Shown: piece by piece, positions 44,184-52,696 of the stretch
Layout of the letters: each line of letters begins with the position of its first letter
Position numbering within the stretch: the stretch's first letter is position 1
Source of the DNA: Chryseobacterium luteum
Lineage (GTDB): Bacteria > Bacteroidota > Bacteroidia > Flavobacteriales > Weeksellaceae
Direction of reading: 5' to 3'
Assembly: GCF_000737785.1 (NCBI RefSeq)
Contig: NZ_JPRO01000013.1
Location: forward strand, 1-64,000
Length of the DNA: 64,000 bases
Notes under the pieces: model-generated
What the model was told of the DNA's origin: nothing
What the model saw: the letters and a program-made list of their open reading frames with translations, nothing else
Database searches by the model: none
Program-made: the position numbers and the translations under genes

Positions 44184-44534
44184 ATGACGGTTAAAGTTTT
44201 ACATAATGGAAACTGCTCTAAATCAAATGCCGTACTCGAGTATCTTGATGAAAACGGTGTCCCTTTTGAAATCATCAATATCGTAGAAGAGCCGTTGAGC
44301 GTCTTAGAGATCAAAACATTGCTGAAAAAGCTCAATCAGAGCGTATTTCATATCATCCGTAAAACAGATAAGCTGTATACGGAAAATTATGCTGATAAAA
44401 ATTATTCTGAAGAAGAATGGATCAGTATCCTGTCTGAAAATCCTTCCCTGATACAGAGGCCTATCCTGATCAAAGGATCTGTTGCCATGCTGGGAAGACC
44501 TATCGAAAATGTAAAATTCTTTATTGAAAAATAA
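44184..44534 (+). CDS. ArsC/Spx family arsenate reductase-like protein
   Basis: 116 residues. HNGNCSKSNAVLEYLDENGV holds the catalytic Cys11 in the arrangement HxxxCxxS of ArsC, and NPSLIQRPILIKGSVAMLGRP carries the conserved Arg of the arsenate site. No other arsenic genes are nearby, so it may be a general thioredoxin-fold reductase rather than a resistance enzyme. Convergent with the DUF493 gene across a shared terminator. Confidence 0.9.
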   Translation: MTVKVLHNGNCSKSNAVLEYLDENGVPFEIINIVEEPLSVLEIKTLLKKLNQSVFHIIRKTDKLYTENYADKNYSEEEWISILSENPSLIQRPILIKGSVAMLGRPIENVKFFIEK

Positions 44535-44543
44535 TACAAATAA

Positions 44544-44575
44544 AAAAGTCAGCTTTTCCGCTGACTTTTCTTTTT
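44544..44575. terminator. Bidirectional terminator between convergent genes
   Basis: Perfect 10-bp stem AAAAGTCAGC / GCTGACTTTT with A and T runs on both sides; serves the ArsC-like gene (plus) and DUF493 gene (minus). Confidence 0.9.
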
Positions 44576-44881
44576 CTACAATAGAATGACGCCTTCTACT
44601 TTAGCGACTTCCTTATAAATATTCACTACCTGATCTGCATCCAGAACGAATGCATTGATATTGCATGCAGTGTATTTTCCGTTTTTGCTTTCGCGGTTTC
44701 CCAGTGTAAACTTGATGCCGTCAAAAACCTTATAAATTTCAGTAAGTTTTGCCTGATCTGTAGGAATGATAAATTTGAATAAATAATCTTCGGGAAAGTC
44801 ATGCTGAGCTTCCAGTTTTTCCTTCAGGGAATTATAAAATTCCTCCGGGCTTGCGTGTTGGTTTCCTTGTAATATGTCCAT
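44576..44881 (-). CDS. DUF493 family protein
   Basis: 101 residues. A ferredoxin-like fold with FPEDYLFKFIIPTDQ, RESKNGKYTACNINAFVLDADQVVNIYKEV, matching DUF493 (YbeD-like). E. coli YbeD sits between dacA and lipB and has no firm function. Cytoplasmic. Confidence 0.9.
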   Translation of the reverse strand: MDILQGNQHASPEEFYNSLKEKLEAQHDFPEDYLFKFIIPTDQAKLTEIYKVFDGIKFTLGNRESKNGKYTACNINAFVLDADQVVNIYKEVAKVEGVILL

Positions 44882-44922
44882 CTGCAGTTGTTAATTTATA
44901 TATAAATATAGCGAAATTTTTT

Positions 44923-45594
44923 CTATTTTCCAAGCGGTCCCAGCAGTGCTTTAGAGTTCTGGTGCTCGTAATCTTCAATGATGTTGAAAAGCCCGTTCAC
45001 AAGCTGTTCAGAGGCAAGTTTACTCAATCCGCCGGTATTTACATTGCTGTTGCTTCCTCCCAGAAGGCTTCCAAGAAGATTATTTCCTGAAAGAGCGGTA
45101 TTGATGGTTTTTGCAATTCCGTATTCATTCAGTTTCTCGTCCACTTTGGGAGCGATGGCAGCCACAAGCTGCTGAGAGGTTTTTTCCTTTAAAATCTGTG
45201 TTGCCGTAGTACCCTGGATGATTCTGGTGACATCCTGTGCATTCAAACTGTTCACAGCATTCTGTAGGATAGGTTTTGAAATATTAACAGTATAAGCTGC
45301 CGCCTGAGCAATAAAATCTCTTTCTTTGGCTACTAGGGAAGGGGCGATTTTTTCAAGAGTAGAGTTAATGTCTCTGAGTTCCTTGGGAAGAGCTTTATCC
45401 ACCATATTATTTTTAAGGAAGGCCTCCTTATTGCTGTAGATTCCCATTCCTTTATCTATACCGTTCAGTAAAACCCGTTTGATGATGGATAAACCGAGGT
45501 CGGAAGTAGCCATTGATGTGCAGGATTGGACGCCGGTGAAAATTAATGTTCCCGTTCCAATTAATAATGCTGCTGCTATAACGTATTTTTTCAT
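44923..45594 (-). CDS. DUF4197 domain-containing lipoprotein
   Basis: 223 residues from ATG 45594; the upstream in-frame ATG at 45639 would add 15 residues before a normal signal sequence (MKKYVIAAALLIGTG) and is less likely. VQSC gives a lipobox-like site. DUF4197 signatures include GLSIIKRVLLNGIDKGMGIYSNKEAFLKN, LPKELRD and the C-terminal LVNGLFNIIEDYEHQN. Function unknown. Confidence 0.9.
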   Translation of the reverse strand: MKKYVIAAALLIGTGTLIFTGVQSCTSMATSDLGLSIIKRVLLNGIDKGMGIYSNKEAFLKNNMVDKALPKELRDINSTLEKIAPSLVAKERDFIAQAAAYTVNISKPILQNAVNSLNAQDVTRIIQGTTATQILKEKTSQQLVAAIAPKVDEKLNEYGIAKTINTALSGNNLLGSLLGGSNSNVNTGGLSKLASEQLVNGLFNIIEDYEHQNSKALLGPLGK

Positions 45595-45639
45595 TGATCT
45601 TTTTCTTATTTTTTCAAATACTGCGCCAAAGGTAAACAC

Positions 45640-45937
45640 TATAGACGTATTAACAAAATATTAAATACTTAGGGCTATTTGGTGAATTTTTTGTTAAAAA
45701 GGCACATTTTTCAATTGGGTATTTTATTGTAAATTAACATTTATAATGAATTTTGATTACTAAAGCTGGCTTTATTTGGTTTTTTATTTAGTTTTTATTT
45801 AATTTTTTTAAATTTTTATGATATGTTAACAATGTTCATATTTTTTTCTATTTTTGACTAATGTCTTTTTTTGAGAATTTAAATAACTCTACAAGACGTT
45901 AATAAAAATTAGATTGTACGAATAAAATTGAAACTAT
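45640..45937. other. AT-rich regulatory region upstream of the SusC gene
   Basis: 298 bp of very AT-rich DNA with no gene. TATTTTTG at 45849-45856 is the best -7 candidate and would give a long leader of about 75 nt before the SusC ATG. Confidence 0.5.
45849..45856 (+). promoter_or_regulatory. Candidate -7 element of the polysaccharide utilisation locus
   Basis: TATTTTTG; no clear TTTG at -33. Position relative to the ATG (45938) implies a leader of about 75 nt. Confidence 0.4.
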
Positions 45938-48781
45938 ATGAAACAACGTGATTTAAAGTATTCATGTCTCATTGCCGTTTTGTACTTCGGTATGAACGTC
46001 AATGCGCAGACTACACCAAAAGATACTACTGCCAAAGAGCAGAAGATCGAGGAGGTGGTTCTGATAGGATATGGTGCCCAGAAAAAAGAAAATGTTACTG
46101 GGAGTATTGCCACAATTAGTGCTAAAGATATAGCAGACAGACCCAATTCGAACCCCATCAGTTCTGTTCAGGGTAAAGTGTCTGGGGTCCAGATTCTGAA
46201 TTCCGGAGCACCGGGTGCTTCACCAAGAATAGATATTCGAGGGGTTGGGTCCATAAGTGGGAAAGCAGTATTTATTGTAGACGGAATGATTACAGATGAC
46301 ATCTCATTTTTAAATCCGCAGGATATAGAATCAATGAGCATCTTGAAAGATCCATCCAGTTTAGCCATCTTTGGAGCTAAAGCATCGAATGGAGCGGTTA
46401 TTATTAAAACTAAAACCGGTAAAGGAAAAAAGACAACCTTTAATTTCAATTCTTATGTTGGGGTAAAGAAGGTGACAAACGTTCCTGAAATGGTGAATGG
46501 AGACCAATACGTTGAGTTATATAATGAAAAGTATATGAATGATATACGTGTAGGTGGACAAACATTCGATCCTACAAAAATTATATCAAGATCTCAATTC
46601 CCGGCAGATACAAACTGGTTCAATGAAATTTTGTCACAGGGAATTATCAGCTCATCTGATATTTCTGCCTCAGGTAATCTTGATAAATTAAATTATTTCT
46701 TAAGCTTAGGCTATTTGAAAGATGAAGGTACTTTAGAAGCTGGGCGTGGCATCAACTCAGGAAATGATTTCGGAAGATTAAATACAAGAATTAATCTTTC
46801 TTATAAGATTAATGATAATTTAACGATCGGAGATAACTTTACCTGGGCTGATATTCATAATAATAATGCCAACAATCCTTTATTGACGGCCTATAATGCT
46901 CCACCGGTTTTCTATCCTATTAATCCGAATACCAGTAATTACGATTATATTACTTTAGCAAATATAACGAATCCAAAGGCAATGCTTGATTTGTTCCGTT
47001 CAAAGACTAAGCAGCAGCGTATGCTGAATAATATTTGGGCCGAATATAAGTTTTTAAGCGACTTTACATTAAGAGTAAGTTATACTTCTGATAATACCAA
47101 TACCAGCAAGTATGAATTTACCCCTACCTCAACTTATATTCCTCAACCTAACAGAACTCTCTTAATAACCAGAGATTCTAGAAACAGAGACTATGTATGG
47201 GATAATACATTGTCTTGGAAGAAAAAGCTGGGACGACATAATATTGAATTGCTGGCAGGTTTTTCACGTACCCAAAATTATTATCGTGAAAACTATTTAG
47301 AAGCCAGAGATATTATATTTAATGGTAAAGATAGCAGTCTTGATATTTCTACAGGAAATGAAATTGTTGGAATGACCATAAGTGGACAAGACGATCCTCG
47401 TGCTGTTACTCCTTATAAAAAAAGAATAGAATCAACATTTGGAAGACTTAATTATGATTACGCAGGTAAATATCTTTTAAATGCTTCAGTTCGTAGAGAT
47501 GGGGCAACAGGGTTCTCTTCTGATGACAGATATAAAGTATTTCCGGCAGTAAGTATAGGCTGGGTGATCTCGAAAGAAGGATTTATGAGTAATCAGAATG
47601 TATTTAATTTATTGAAGTTAAGAGCAAGCTGGGGTAAACTTGGTAATCCGGAAGTTGCGAGAGATTATGATAATCTTACTAGTATTCTTACAGGTGGAGC
47701 TTATTTTGGAGGAATTGGTAATCCAGCACAAACAGTTACTAAGATTGTAGATCCAACTATTACATGGGAAACCACTACCGGCCGGGATTTAGGTCTTGAA
47801 ATGGCTTTGCTTAATAATAGGTTAAAGATTGAAGCAACTTATTTTGATAAAGATTCTAAAGATGTGGTGTATGGCATTAATCAGCCAACAACATCAGGAG
47901 CAAGTAATGCAAACAGCTATGTAACTAACGCTTACTCTTTTAACAACAAAGGGTTTGAAGGCTCTATCAGTTATGATACAAAAATAAATGATCATATCAA
48001 GTTCAGTGTTTTTGGTAATATTACTACTCTGGATAACAAAATTACAAGTGTATATGCAGATTCATATAACCAGCCAGGGGTAAGTTTGTTTGGTAATCCA
48101 ATAATTAGACTGGAGAAAGGCCAGGCTGTAGGCTCATATTATGGCTATAATGTAATCGGAGTATTCCAAAATGACGCACAGGTAACTGCTGCTCCTACTT
48201 ATTCATCCGTAAAAAAGACTGTCGGAGGGTTTATGTTCGAAGATAGAGACGGAAATGGGGTTATAGATGCCAATGACAAGACATTCTTAGGAAGTCCTGT
48301 TCCTAAATTTACTTATGGATTTGGATTTAATGTTAATATCTACGATTTCGATTTAGCAATGGATTTTCAGGGAGTATCCGGAAATAAAATTTATAACTAT
48401 AACAGAGAGCAGAGATTTGGAAATGAAAGCTGGGATTTAGATTTTTACAATAACAGATGGCATGGAGAAGGCACATCAAATACATACGCTATGACTACCA
48501 ATGACCAGGGGGTTATTGTGCCAAGTAGCTTTTATGTAGAGGATGGAAGCTTTTTCAGAATTAGAAATATTCAGATTGGTTATAATCTTCCAAAAGATGT
48601 ATTAGGTACGGCAATCCAAAAGTTACGTTTTTATGCAAGTGCACAGAACCCGTGGACAAGCTTCAAGTATCATGGTTTCTCTCCGGAAATTTTGAATACG
48701 GATAGAGTACAGATGGGTATAGACAATAATATTTATCCAATATCTGCAATATATACAGTTGGAGTAAATGTAACTTTTTAA
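45938..48781 (+). CDS. SusC/RagA family TonB-dependent outer-membrane transporter
   Basis: 947 residues, signal peptide to NVNAQ. The usual N-terminal carboxypeptidase-regulatory domain is missing: the mature chain goes almost straight to IEEVVLIGYGAQKKENVTG (about 36-54), the SusC plug entry. Plug motifs RIDIRGVGSISGKAVFIVDG and DIESMSILKDPSSLAIFGAKASNGAVIIKTK follow, then the 22-strand barrel ending VGVNVTF with a terminal Phe. Imports oligosaccharides with its SusD partner, 12 bp downstream. The substrate is suggested by the downstream GH144-like and GH3 enzymes. Confidence 0.96.
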   Translation: MKQRDLKYSCLIAVLYFGMNVNAQTTPKDTTAKEQKIEEVVLIGYGAQKKENVTGSIATISAKDIADRPNSNPISSVQGKVSGVQILNSGAPGASPRIDIRGVGSISGKAVFIVDGMITDDISFLNPQDIESMSILKDPSSLAIFGAKASNGAVIIKTKTGKGKKTTFNFNSYVGVKKVTNVPEMVNGDQYVELYNEKYMNDIRVGGQTFDPTKIISRSQFPADTNWFNEILSQGIISSSDISASGNLDKLNYFLSLGYLKDEGTLEAGRGINSGNDFGRLNTRINLSYKINDNLTIGDNFTWADIHNNNANNPLLTAYNAPPVFYPINPNTSNYDYITLANITNPKAMLDLFRSKTKQQRMLNNIWAEYKFLSDFTLRVSYTSDNTNTSKYEFTPTSTYIPQPNRTLLITRDSRNRDYVWDNTLSWKKKLGRHNIELLAGFSRTQNYYRENYLEARDIIFNGKDSSLDISTGNEIVGMTISGQDDPRAVTPYKKRIESTFGRLNYDYAGKYLLNASVRRDGATGFSSDDRYKVFPAVSIGWVISKEGFMSNQNVFNLLKLRASWGKLGNPEVARDYDNLTSILTGGAYFGGIGNPAQTVTKIVDPTITWETTTGRDLGLEMALLNNRLKIEATYFDKDSKDVVYGINQPTTSGASNANSYVTNAYSFNNKGFEGSISYDTKINDHIKFSVFGNITTLDNKITSVYADSYNQPGVSLFGNPIIRLEKGQAVGSYYGYNVIGVFQNDAQVTAAPTYSSVKKTVGGFMFEDRDGNGVIDANDKTFLGSPVPKFTYGFGFNVNIYDFDLAMDFQGVSGNKIYNYNREQRFGNESWDLDFYNNRWHGEGTSNTYAMTTNDQGVIVPSSFYVEDGSFFRIRNIQIGYNLPKDVLGTAIQKLRFYASAQNPWTSFKYHGFSPEILNTDRVQMGIDNNIYPISAIYTVGVNVTF

Positions 48782-48793
48782 TTTAATTTTATC

Positions 48794-50209
48794 ATGAAAA
48801 AAATAATATTTTCCATATTCATGCTTTCCGCAGTGTTAAGCTGTAAGAGTGATTATTTAGATATACCTGTTGAAGGAAGAACTGATGCTTCAGAATTCTT
48901 TAAAACAGAAAGTGATGCCATACAGGCTACCAATGCAATTTATAATTTTTTAAGAAGCTGGGATAATTCAGCATTTCCCTACCAATATCTGTTCGGAGTG
49001 CCTGCTGATGATGTATTAAAAGGCTCAAATCCCGGAGATGCCTCTTTTATGAACGCATATGATCAGTTTACTTTTACTTCCAGTGATGAAGGGGTTAAAG
49101 GATACTGGTCTGGCCAGTGGCAGGCAATAGCCCGCTGTAACCAGGTAATTTCAAAAGTTCCGGCTATTGAAATGAATACTGCTTTAAAAGACAGACTTTT
49201 AGCTGAAGCAAAATTTTTACGTGCTTACTTTTACTTCAATTTAGTAAGAATATATGGTGGTATTCCGATTTTTGATGGACTTCAGGAAAACTATAATATT
49301 CCCAGAAATACATCAGATGAAGTTTATAGCTTTATAATTTCTGATTTAACGGCGGCTTCGCAGATTTTGCCACAGTCGTACGGAGCATCAGATTTAGGGA
49401 GAGCTACTAAAGGAGCTGCATTGGGAATGCTGTCAAAAGTGTTCTTATACAAAAAAGACTGGCAGAAAGCTTATGAGGCTTCCAGTCAGGTGATTGCGAT
49501 GGGGTATTCATTAGATGCTGATTTCAATCATTTATTTAGAGTTGCAGGAGAATTTGGCCCCGAATCGGTTTTTGAAGTTGATTGTGCTTGCACAGGCCAG
49601 TACAAAGGAAGTCAGTATTCACAAGTACAAGGAGCTAAAGATCAGTTTGGCTGGGGATTCTTTACCCCCTCTCAGGCATTAGAAGATGCTTTCGAACCTG
49701 GCGATATTCGTAAAGAATTAACGATTCTAAGAAATGGAGAAACTACACCGGAAGGAGATGTTATCAATGCAAATCCAACCTCTGTTAATACGTATAATCA
49801 AAAAGCATATGTTCCAACAAGCCAGCAAAATACAGCTTGTGACGCTGGTTCAGTTCAAAATATCAGGATTTTACGTTTTGCTGAAGTTTTATTAATCAAT
49901 GCAGAAGCAGCAAACGAATTAGGAAATACTGCAGTAGCTATAGCAAACCTTAATAAAGTAAGAACAAGAGCTATGTTGCCAAATACGACAGCTTCTTCTC
50001 AATCTGCTTTAAGAACAGCTATCTGGCATGAACGAAGAGTTGAACTTGCTATGGAAGGGGACCGTTTTGTGGATCTGGTAAGAACAGGACAGGCTGCTAC
50101 AGTATTGGCACCATACGGATTCAAAGCTGGAAAGAATGAACTTTTCCCAATTCCTTTTATAGAAATAGGTCAAAGTAATGGCGTTTTAACGCAAAACCCA
50201 GGATATTAA
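48794..50209 (+). CDS. SusD/RagB family glycan-binding lipoprotein
   Basis: 471 residues. Lipobox VLSC (Cys17). N-terminal SusD helices (FFKTESDAIQATNAIYNFL), AKFLRAYFYFNLVRIYGGIPIFDG in the TPR region, and the C-terminal RILRFAEVLLINAEAANELGN, LNKVRTRAML and WHERRVELAMEGDRFVDLVRTGQA segments are all SusD hallmarks. It caps the SusC channel on the cell surface and binds the glycan. Confidence 0.96.
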   Translation: MKKIIFSIFMLSAVLSCKSDYLDIPVEGRTDASEFFKTESDAIQATNAIYNFLRSWDNSAFPYQYLFGVPADDVLKGSNPGDASFMNAYDQFTFTSSDEGVKGYWSGQWQAIARCNQVISKVPAIEMNTALKDRLLAEAKFLRAYFYFNLVRIYGGIPIFDGLQENYNIPRNTSDEVYSFIISDLTAASQILPQSYGASDLGRATKGAALGMLSKVFLYKKDWQKAYEASSQVIAMGYSLDADFNHLFRVAGEFGPESVFEVDCACTGQYKGSQYSQVQGAKDQFGWGFFTPSQALEDAFEPGDIRKELTILRNGETTPEGDVINANPTSVNTYNQKAYVPTSQQNTACDAGSVQNIRILRFAEVLLINAEAANELGNTAVAIANLNKVRTRAMLPNTTASSQSALRTAIWHERRVELAMEGDRFVDLVRTGQAATVLAPYGFKAGKNELFPIPFIEIGQSNGVLTQNPGY

Positions 50210-50228
50210 AAATAAACCATAAACTTTA

Positions 50229-50258
50229 GAGGAGAATGAAAGTTCTCCTCTTCTTTTA
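50229..50258 (+). terminator. Hairpin between the SusD gene and the GH144-like gene
   Basis: Stem GAGGAGAA / TTCTCCTC (50229-50236 and 50243-50250) with a 6-nt loop followed by TTCTTTTA. A weak terminator or mRNA-processing stem that could lower expression of the enzymes relative to SusCD. Confidence 0.6.
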
Positions 50259-50282
50259 GTAGAACCAGGTAAAAAAGATTTC

Positions 50283-51674
50283 ATGAAAAGGACCGTATTA
50301 TCAATTGCCGTAACATCTTTATTCTTTGCATACTCTTGCAAAAATTCCCAGGCTCCAAAACAGGAAACTATCCAAAATAAAAACGTAAAAAGCACTATTA
50401 CCGATGAACAGCTCATGGACAGAGTTCAGAAAGATGCCCTGAAATATTTCTGGGACTATGCCGAACCCAAGTCAATGCTCGGAAGAGAACGTTACCATGA
50501 AGACAATATCTATCCCGATAATGATAAGCATGTAGTGACAACAGGCGGCTCAGGATTTGGCCTGGCAACATTATTGGTAGGAGTGGAAAGAGGATTTATC
50601 CCAAGAAAAGAAGCCGTGAAAAGACTTACCCATATGATGGATTTTCTGGCGAAAGCAGACCGTCATAAAGGCGCATGGTCACACTGGATCAATGGAGAAA
50701 CAGGGAAAACAGTTCCTTTCGGCAAGAAAGATAACGGGGGAGACCTCGTTGAAACCGCATTCCTTACCTCGGGGATTCTTATGGTACGCGAATATTTTAA
50801 AAACGGAAATGCCGAAGAAAAAGCCCTTGCCTCAAAATGCGATGAGCTTTGGAAAGGAATTCAATGGAACTGGTATACAAAAGGAGGTGAAAAAGTCCTT
50901 TACTGGCACTGGTCACCGGAATATCAGTGGGAAATGAATTTTCCGCTGGAAGGCTATAATGAATGTCTGATCACCTATATCTTAGCCGCTTCATCGCCAA
51001 CCCATCCTATCGATGCGGAAACCTATTACAAAGGCTGGACGAGAAACGGGACATACCTTACAGACAAAACAAAATACGGACTTCCTCTGTATGTAAAACA
51101 CAATTATGCAGAAGAATATGGCGGACCGCTTTTCTGGTCACAATATTCCTATATCGGTCTGGATCCTACCGGACTTTCTGATAAACTGGTGAAAAACTAT
51201 TTTGACTTAAACAAAAATCAAGTCCTTATCGACTATAAATACTGCGTTGAAAATCCAAAACAGTGGAAAGGCTATGGCCCGAACTATTGGGGACTGACAG
51301 CAGGCTATACAAGAAATGAAGACGGAAGTACAGGCTATACCGCTCATATGCCTATTAATGACAACGGAGTGATCACACCTACCGCAGCGCTCAGCAGCTT
51401 TCCCTACACCCCAAAAGAATCTATGAACGTTCTGAGATTCCTCTATACTCAGAAACCGGAATTTATTGGGTCAGCAGGACCTTATGATGCAACTTCGGTT
51501 AATTATAACAACTGGTTCACACCAAGATATTTAGCAATAGATCAGGGAACAATAGCTCCGATGATTGAAAACTACAGAACCGGATTCCTTTGGAAATTAT
51601 TTATGAATGCCCCTGAGATTCAGCAGGGACTTAAGAAATTAAGTTTCCAGTCTGACAAATATGGTATTAAATAA
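50283..51674 (+). CDS. Glucoamylase-family lipoprotein, GH144-like (endo-beta-1,2-glucanase type)
   Basis: 463 residues. Lipobox YSC (Cys19). The rest is a single (alpha/alpha)6 domain of PF10091: VQKDALKYFWDYAEPKSMLGRERYH, HVVTTGGSGFGLATLLVG, GDLVETAFLTSGILMVREYF, FPLEGYNECLITYILAASSPTHPI and the C-terminal FTPRYLAIDQGTIAPMIENYRTGFLWKLFM. Characterised Bacteroidota members of this size belong to GH144 and cut beta-1,2-glucan. Located at the cell surface or periplasm. Substrate is inferred from the family and from the GH3 gene in the same locus. Confidence 0.85.
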   Translation: MKRTVLSIAVTSLFFAYSCKNSQAPKQETIQNKNVKSTITDEQLMDRVQKDALKYFWDYAEPKSMLGRERYHEDNIYPDNDKHVVTTGGSGFGLATLLVGVERGFIPRKEAVKRLTHMMDFLAKADRHKGAWSHWINGETGKTVPFGKKDNGGDLVETAFLTSGILMVREYFKNGNAEEKALASKCDELWKGIQWNWYTKGGEKVLYWHWSPEYQWEMNFPLEGYNECLITYILAASSPTHPIDAETYYKGWTRNGTYLTDKTKYGLPLYVKHNYAEEYGGPLFWSQYSYIGLDPTGLSDKLVKNYFDLNKNQVLIDYKYCVENPKQWKGYGPNYWGLTAGYTRNEDGSTGYTAHMPINDNGVITPTAALSSFPYTPKESMNVLRFLYTQKPEFIGSAGPYDATSVNYNNWFTPRYLAIDQGTIAPMIENYRTGFLWKLFMNAPEIQQGLKKLSFQSDKYGIK

Positions 51675-51699
51675 TAGAAATTTATATTACCTTCAACAG

Positions 51700-51779
51700 G
51701 GTTTTCATCAATATGAATGGGCTTTACCCCGTTTAAATAAAAAAAGACATGCCAAACGGCTTTAGCCGAAACCTCAATA
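51700..51779. repeat. REP-like palindromes between the GH144-like gene and the esterase gene
   Basis: Two related short palindromes, ATGGGCTTTACCCCGT near 51717-51732 and CGGCTTTAGCCG near 51759-51770. GGGCTTTAGCCC-type repeats are frequent in Chryseobacterium intergenic DNA as far as I recall. They form small hairpins and may end or process the mRNA. Confidence 0.45.
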
Positions 51780-51784
51780 ACAAT

Positions 51785-52492
51785 ATGAAACTAAAACTGA
51801 AACACCTTCCTCTTTTACTCCTGCCATTGTCACTGCAGGTGAATGCCCAGGAAATAAAAGCAGAGCTGAACAAAGAAATTAAAAGAACAGAAAAAATATC
51901 CTACATCCTTGATTATCCTCAAAAAGTAAAAGGAAACGTTCCGTTGATCGTGTTTCTTCACGGTTCCGGAGAAAGAGGAAATAACCTTGATGCAGTCAAG
52001 GCGCACAGTCCCTTTACCTATAAAAACCTCATCAAGGAACCTGTAGCGATCCTGGCACCGCAATGTCCCGCAGATTCATGGTGGGACACCATAACGGTTT
52101 ATAACCTGATCAAAGAAATTCAGAAAAAATATAAAATTGATGCCTCAAGAATTTACCTTACCGGACTTTCGATGGGAGGCTGGGGGACCTGGAAATTAGC
52201 TATGGAACATCCTGAAATGTTTGCAGCGGTAGTTCCCGTATGTGCTCCGGCAGACAGAGTAATGGGAGCCAATATTGATCGGTTTAAACAGTTGCCTGTA
52301 AAAATTTTTCACGGGGGGAATGATGATGTCGTTTCTCCAATGAATTCGATAGAAATGTATCAGGCTTTAAAAAAAGTAAACCCAACGGCTACATTAACTA
52401 TTTTTCCTGATGATAACCATAATTCCTGGGATTCTACCTATTCAGATCCGAAACTGTACGAATGGATGCTTTCTAAGAAAAAAGGAGAATAA
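51785..52492 (+). CDS. Secreted alpha/beta hydrolase (esterase/phospholipase-like)
   Basis: 235 residues from ATG 51785 (MKLKLKHLPLLLLP...NAQE signal peptide); an in-frame ATG at 51749 lies within a REP-like palindrome and is unlikely. Oxyanion loop FLHGSGERG, nucleophile Ser129 in GLSMGGWG, Asp in HGGNDDVVSP and His in DDNHNSWD make the triad. This type is common in Bacteroidota PULs as a predicted deacylase or esterase. In this locus it may remove acyl substituents (e.g. succinyl or acetyl groups) from a glucan; inference. Confidence 0.88.
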   Translation: MKLKLKHLPLLLLPLSLQVNAQEIKAELNKEIKRTEKISYILDYPQKVKGNVPLIVFLHGSGERGNNLDAVKAHSPFTYKNLIKEPVAILAPQCPADSWWDTITVYNLIKEIQKKYKIDASRIYLTGLSMGGWGTWKLAMEHPEMFAAVVPVCAPADRVMGANIDRFKQLPVKIFHGGNDDVVSPMNSIEMYQALKKVNPTATLTIFPDDNHNSWDSTYSDPKLYEWMLSKKKGE

Positions 52493-52696
52493 ATTTTTTG
52501 GTGAATAGTGCAGAACTAAAAATCGAGAATGTTTAAAGAAAGCGGGATAATGATAACATGATCAATTTTATCGCAGATAAAATCTTTGCATCTTAAAAAC
52601 ATACAGCTTGAAAAAATAGCACCTTCGTTATCCAAAAAAAGCCCCACTGTTAAACAATAAAATAAAATTAGAACTATAATTTAAGAAGATAGATTT

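Noticed and set aside
44184..44534. ArsC-like gene as part of an arsenic resistance operon
   Set aside because: No arsB, arsR or acr3 genes nearby; it stands alone with its own promoter and terminator.
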